Below, one piece after another: positions 62,262 to 64,000 of a stretch of 64,000 bases of DNA. The notes beneath the pieces are model-generated. The model had not been told where the DNA came from, made no database searches, and was given only the letters and a program-made list of their open reading frames with translations. This DNA comes from GYS-P2D sp964522505 (GTDB lineage: Bacteria > Bacteroidota > Bacteroidia > Chitinophagales > Saprospiraceae): assembly GCA_964522505.1 (NCBI GenBank), contig CAZFWJ010000009.1, forward strand, positions 1 to 64,000, given 5' to 3'. The first letter of the stretch is position 1. Every line of letters starts with the position of its first letter. Made by a program: the position numbers and the translations under genes.

Positions 62262-63065
62262 ATGAAGAGTAAATCTGCCCTTCTTAATACAGCTTGCTAT
62301 ACATCTGTCATTGCTATATTATTTATTTCATCTTGTAATACTCCGAAACCAGGAAGCTGTGTAGTTGAAAGTGACTTAAGAGACAACCCTATTACAGCTC
62401 ATTCTCATAATGATTACGATCAAGACGAACCAATAATTACGGCGATAAATCATGGATTTAGTTCTATCGAGGCAGACATCTATTATGAGGATTCAAAATT
62501 GTATGTGAGTCATGATGATAAAGACCTTGAAAAGAAATCAACATTGTCAGTTCAGTATCTTGACCAACTCGTAAGATATTTAGAAGACGATCACAAGGAT
62601 ATCCAGTTATTAGTAGATATCAAGAACTACTCTGTAGAGCTCATTGAATTATTAAATCAAGAATTATCAACATACGCGCAATACTTAGTTTCTCGTGATG
62701 CCCCCCTGCTAACAAAGAATAAAATCAAAATAGTTCTTAGTGGAGTAATTGATCGTGAAAAGCTAATTGCAGATGATAACAATCAGTATTTGTTCATTGA
62801 TGGCCGCATATCTGACTTGGACAAATATTATCCTTCAAGTATAGTCCCTATGATTAGTGAGAACGCCTCACGGTTTGAGGATGAAAATCAACTGAAAATA
62901 ATCATTGATGAAGTTCATAATCAGGGTAAAACGATCAGGTTGTGGAATACTGAGGATACTGAAGCAACATGGCTCCAACTATTGGCATTGAAGCTTGATT
63001 TTATCGGAGTTGACGATATCAACAAATTCTATTGCATCATGAAAGCAAATGGTCACATTAATTGA
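62262..63065 (+). CDS. AIM6-like phosphodiesterase lipoprotein (PLC/GDPD fold)
   Basis: A 267-residue lipoprotein: signal ending LFISSCNTP. The TIM barrel starts AHSHNDYDQDEPIITAINHG with the His and Asp of the PLC-like active site, followed by IEADIYYEDSKLYVSHDD (the paired Glu and Asp, then His). This is the arrangement of the AIM6/glycerophosphodiesterase-related branch. It probably cleaves phosphodiesters in the envelope. It starts 150 bases after the DUF3052 pseudogene. Confidence 0.82.
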   Translation: MKSKSALLNTACYTSVIAILFISSCNTPKPGSCVVESDLRDNPITAHSHNDYDQDEPIITAINHGFSSIEADIYYEDSKLYVSHDDKDLEKKSTLSVQYLDQLVRYLEDDHKDIQLLVDIKNYSVELIELLNQELSTYAQYLVSRDAPLLTKNKIKIVLSGVIDREKLIADDNNQYLFIDGRISDLDKYYPSSIVPMISENASRFEDENQLKIIIDEVHNQGKTIRLWNTEDTEATWLQLLALKLDFIGVDDINKFYCIMKANGHIN

Positions 63066-63117
63066 AGTGGTTCTCAGTTCAATCAACCAATTAGTCACAA
63101 ACAAGCTTTATTGATTT

Positions 63118-64000
63118 ATGAAAAAATATGACGCGATAATAATTGGAGCTGGTTCTGCTGGTTTGGGATGTCTCGGTATGGCAAAGGAATTAGGTTGGAC
63201 TTCAATGATTGTAGATAAGGATGAAGCCAATATAGGTGGAGATTGCCTCAATTTCGGCTGTGTACCGAGCAAAGCATTGATACATGTAGCCAAGCAGTTT
63301 CAAGGAGCTCGAAAGGCCATAGAATTTGGACTTGAAGTAAGCGGCAAAGCTGACTGGTCTAAAGTCATCAACTACGTCCACGAAACTCAAGCTACCATAA
63401 GGGCCCATGAGAGCGCTGAATATCTGAGATCACATGGAGAGAATCTAGTTATTGGAGAAGCTCAATTTATTGATAAGCACAGTATAGAAGTCAACGGAGA
63501 ACATTATCAAGCTGATAAATTTTTCATCTGCACAGGTTCGCACCCAAGAGTGATACCATTTGAAGGCTTAGATCAGGTGATGTATTATACTAATGAGACC
63601 TTGTTCTATGATCTCAAGGCCTTACCCGAACGCTTATTAGTGGTAGGAGGAGGACCTATTGGATGTGAGATGGCGCAAGTGTTTCAGCGCTTAGGAAGTC
63701 AGGTATTCCTCTTGGATCGAGGTGATCGTATTCTCAGAAAAGAGCGTGAAGAAATGAGCTATATATTGGCAGATCAACTTACTCAAGAAGGCGTAGAAAT
63801 CATCTTGGGACATGACTTAAAACGATTCGATTCTGCTACGTCTGCTATTCTTAAGAATAGATCATCACAAGATGAACTTACGCTAGATTTTGATGCCTGT
63901 TTACTTGCAATAGGACGCGGACTTAACCACGACTCCTTACAGTTAGAAAAAGCCAATGTGGAATTAACAGAACGCAAGAAGATAAAGGTCAATGACTATC
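63118..64000 (+). CDS. Class I FAD pyridine-nucleotide disulfide oxidoreductase, partial (runs off the 3' edge)
   Basis: At least 294 residues, still open at the window end. The FAD motif GAGSAG is at residues 10-15, the redox disulfide is Cys43 and Cys48 in GGDCLNFGCVPSK, and the NAD motif is VVGGGPIGCE. The nearest kin are mercuric reductases and dihydrolipoyl dehydrogenases. It lacks an N-terminal HMA domain. In Bacteroidota this branch is often a general FAD-dependent oxidoreductase. The start is ATG 63118. Confidence 0.9.
   Translation, partial: MKKYDAIIIGAGSAGLGCLGMAKELGWTSMIVDKDEANIGGDCLNFGCVPSKALIHVAKQFQGARKAIEFGLEVSGKADWSKVINYVHETQATIRAHESAEYLRSHGENLVIGEAQFIDKHSIEVNGEHYQADKFFICTGSHPRVIPFEGLDQVMYYTNETLFYDLKALPERLLVVGGGPIGCEMAQVFQRLGSQVFLLDRGDRILRKEREEMSYILADQLTQEGVEIILGHDLKRFDSATSAILKNRSSQDELTLDFDACLLAIGRGLNHDSLQLEKANVELTERKKIKVNDY

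Noticed and set aside
1..64000. CRISPR arrays, IS elements, rRNA or restriction-modification systems
   Set aside because: I saw no regular repeats with spacers, no transposase motifs, no rRNA signatures and no methyltransferase/endonuclease pair.

Overview
The window looks like a chromosomal segment of a Bacteroidota bacterium, probably of the Saprospiria/Cytophagia kind. The DNA is AT-leaning. Strong Shine-Dalgarno sequences are essentially absent before genes, and several genes are preceded by the Bacteroidota-type -7 box TAnnTTTG. There are many short-signal lipoproteins, a PorT-family type IX secretion barrel, and an Mpl-type murein recycling ligase. No phage, transposase, integrase, CRISPR array, rRNA or intact tRNA was found. 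The content is mostly housekeeping, with a few decayed patches.

Layout. 0-4.3 kb: a formylglycine-generating-enzyme lipoprotein, a gene-poor stretch with a tRNA-Ser-like remnant, a large helical protein, and a micro-ORF unit (perfect palindrome, Trp-rich 18-codon ORF, terminator). 4.3-13.9 kb: secreted DUF4412-like protein, DEDDh exonuclease, long acyltransferase, EngB GTPase, a LuxR-type response regulator, SMC and xylulokinase. 13.9-21.5 kb: nucleoid-associated protein, AHSA1 protein, RluA pseudouridine synthase, secreted protein, FAD oxidase, photolyase, TPR lipoprotein, Spo0M/arrestin-like protein. 21.6-24.2 kb: SGNH hydrolase coupled to TRAP permeases DctQ and DctM, without a solute-binding protein. 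24.2-34.2 kb: TPR protein, GyrA, PorT, AcpH, YchF, esterase lipoprotein, pyruvate dehydrogenase E1 beta, Mpl. 34.3-39.9 kb: a tightly packed plus-strand run (tiny lipoprotein, MnmD, GltP-type symporter, small conserved protein, TlpA-like lipoprotein, SDR, DUF6624). 39.9-44.3 kb: an overlapping minus-strand run (M1 peptidase, membrane protein, MBL hydrolase) plus an acyltransferase. 44.4-47.2 kb: a decay zone with two frameshifted secreted-protein genes, a relic of an FAD monooxygenase and a C-terminal NRAMP fragment, flanking an intact class-V aminotransferase-fold protein. 47.2-52.6 kb: SRPBCC protein, fused DppD-DppF-type ABC ATPase, AsmA-like protein. 52.6-58.2 kb: a trp operon. 58.1-64 kb: PxpC/PxpB, an N-acyl-D-amino-acid deacylase, a DUF3052 gene split by TGA, an AIM6-like phosphodiesterase and the start of a dithiol FAD oxidoreductase.

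The most notable system is the control region of the trp operon. A 13-residue leader peptide with three consecutive Trp codons (52608-52649) is followed by sequences able to form a 1:2 stem, a 2:3 antiterminator and a 3:4 intrinsic terminator (52682-52716) just before trpE. This is ribosome-mediated attenuation laid out as in Escherichia coli but in a Bacteroidota. The operon runs trpE-G-C-F-B-A and contains no trpD, so anthranilate phosphoribosyltransferase must be encoded elsewhere or be missing.

All calls come from reading the sequence and remembered family motifs. No database search was run.
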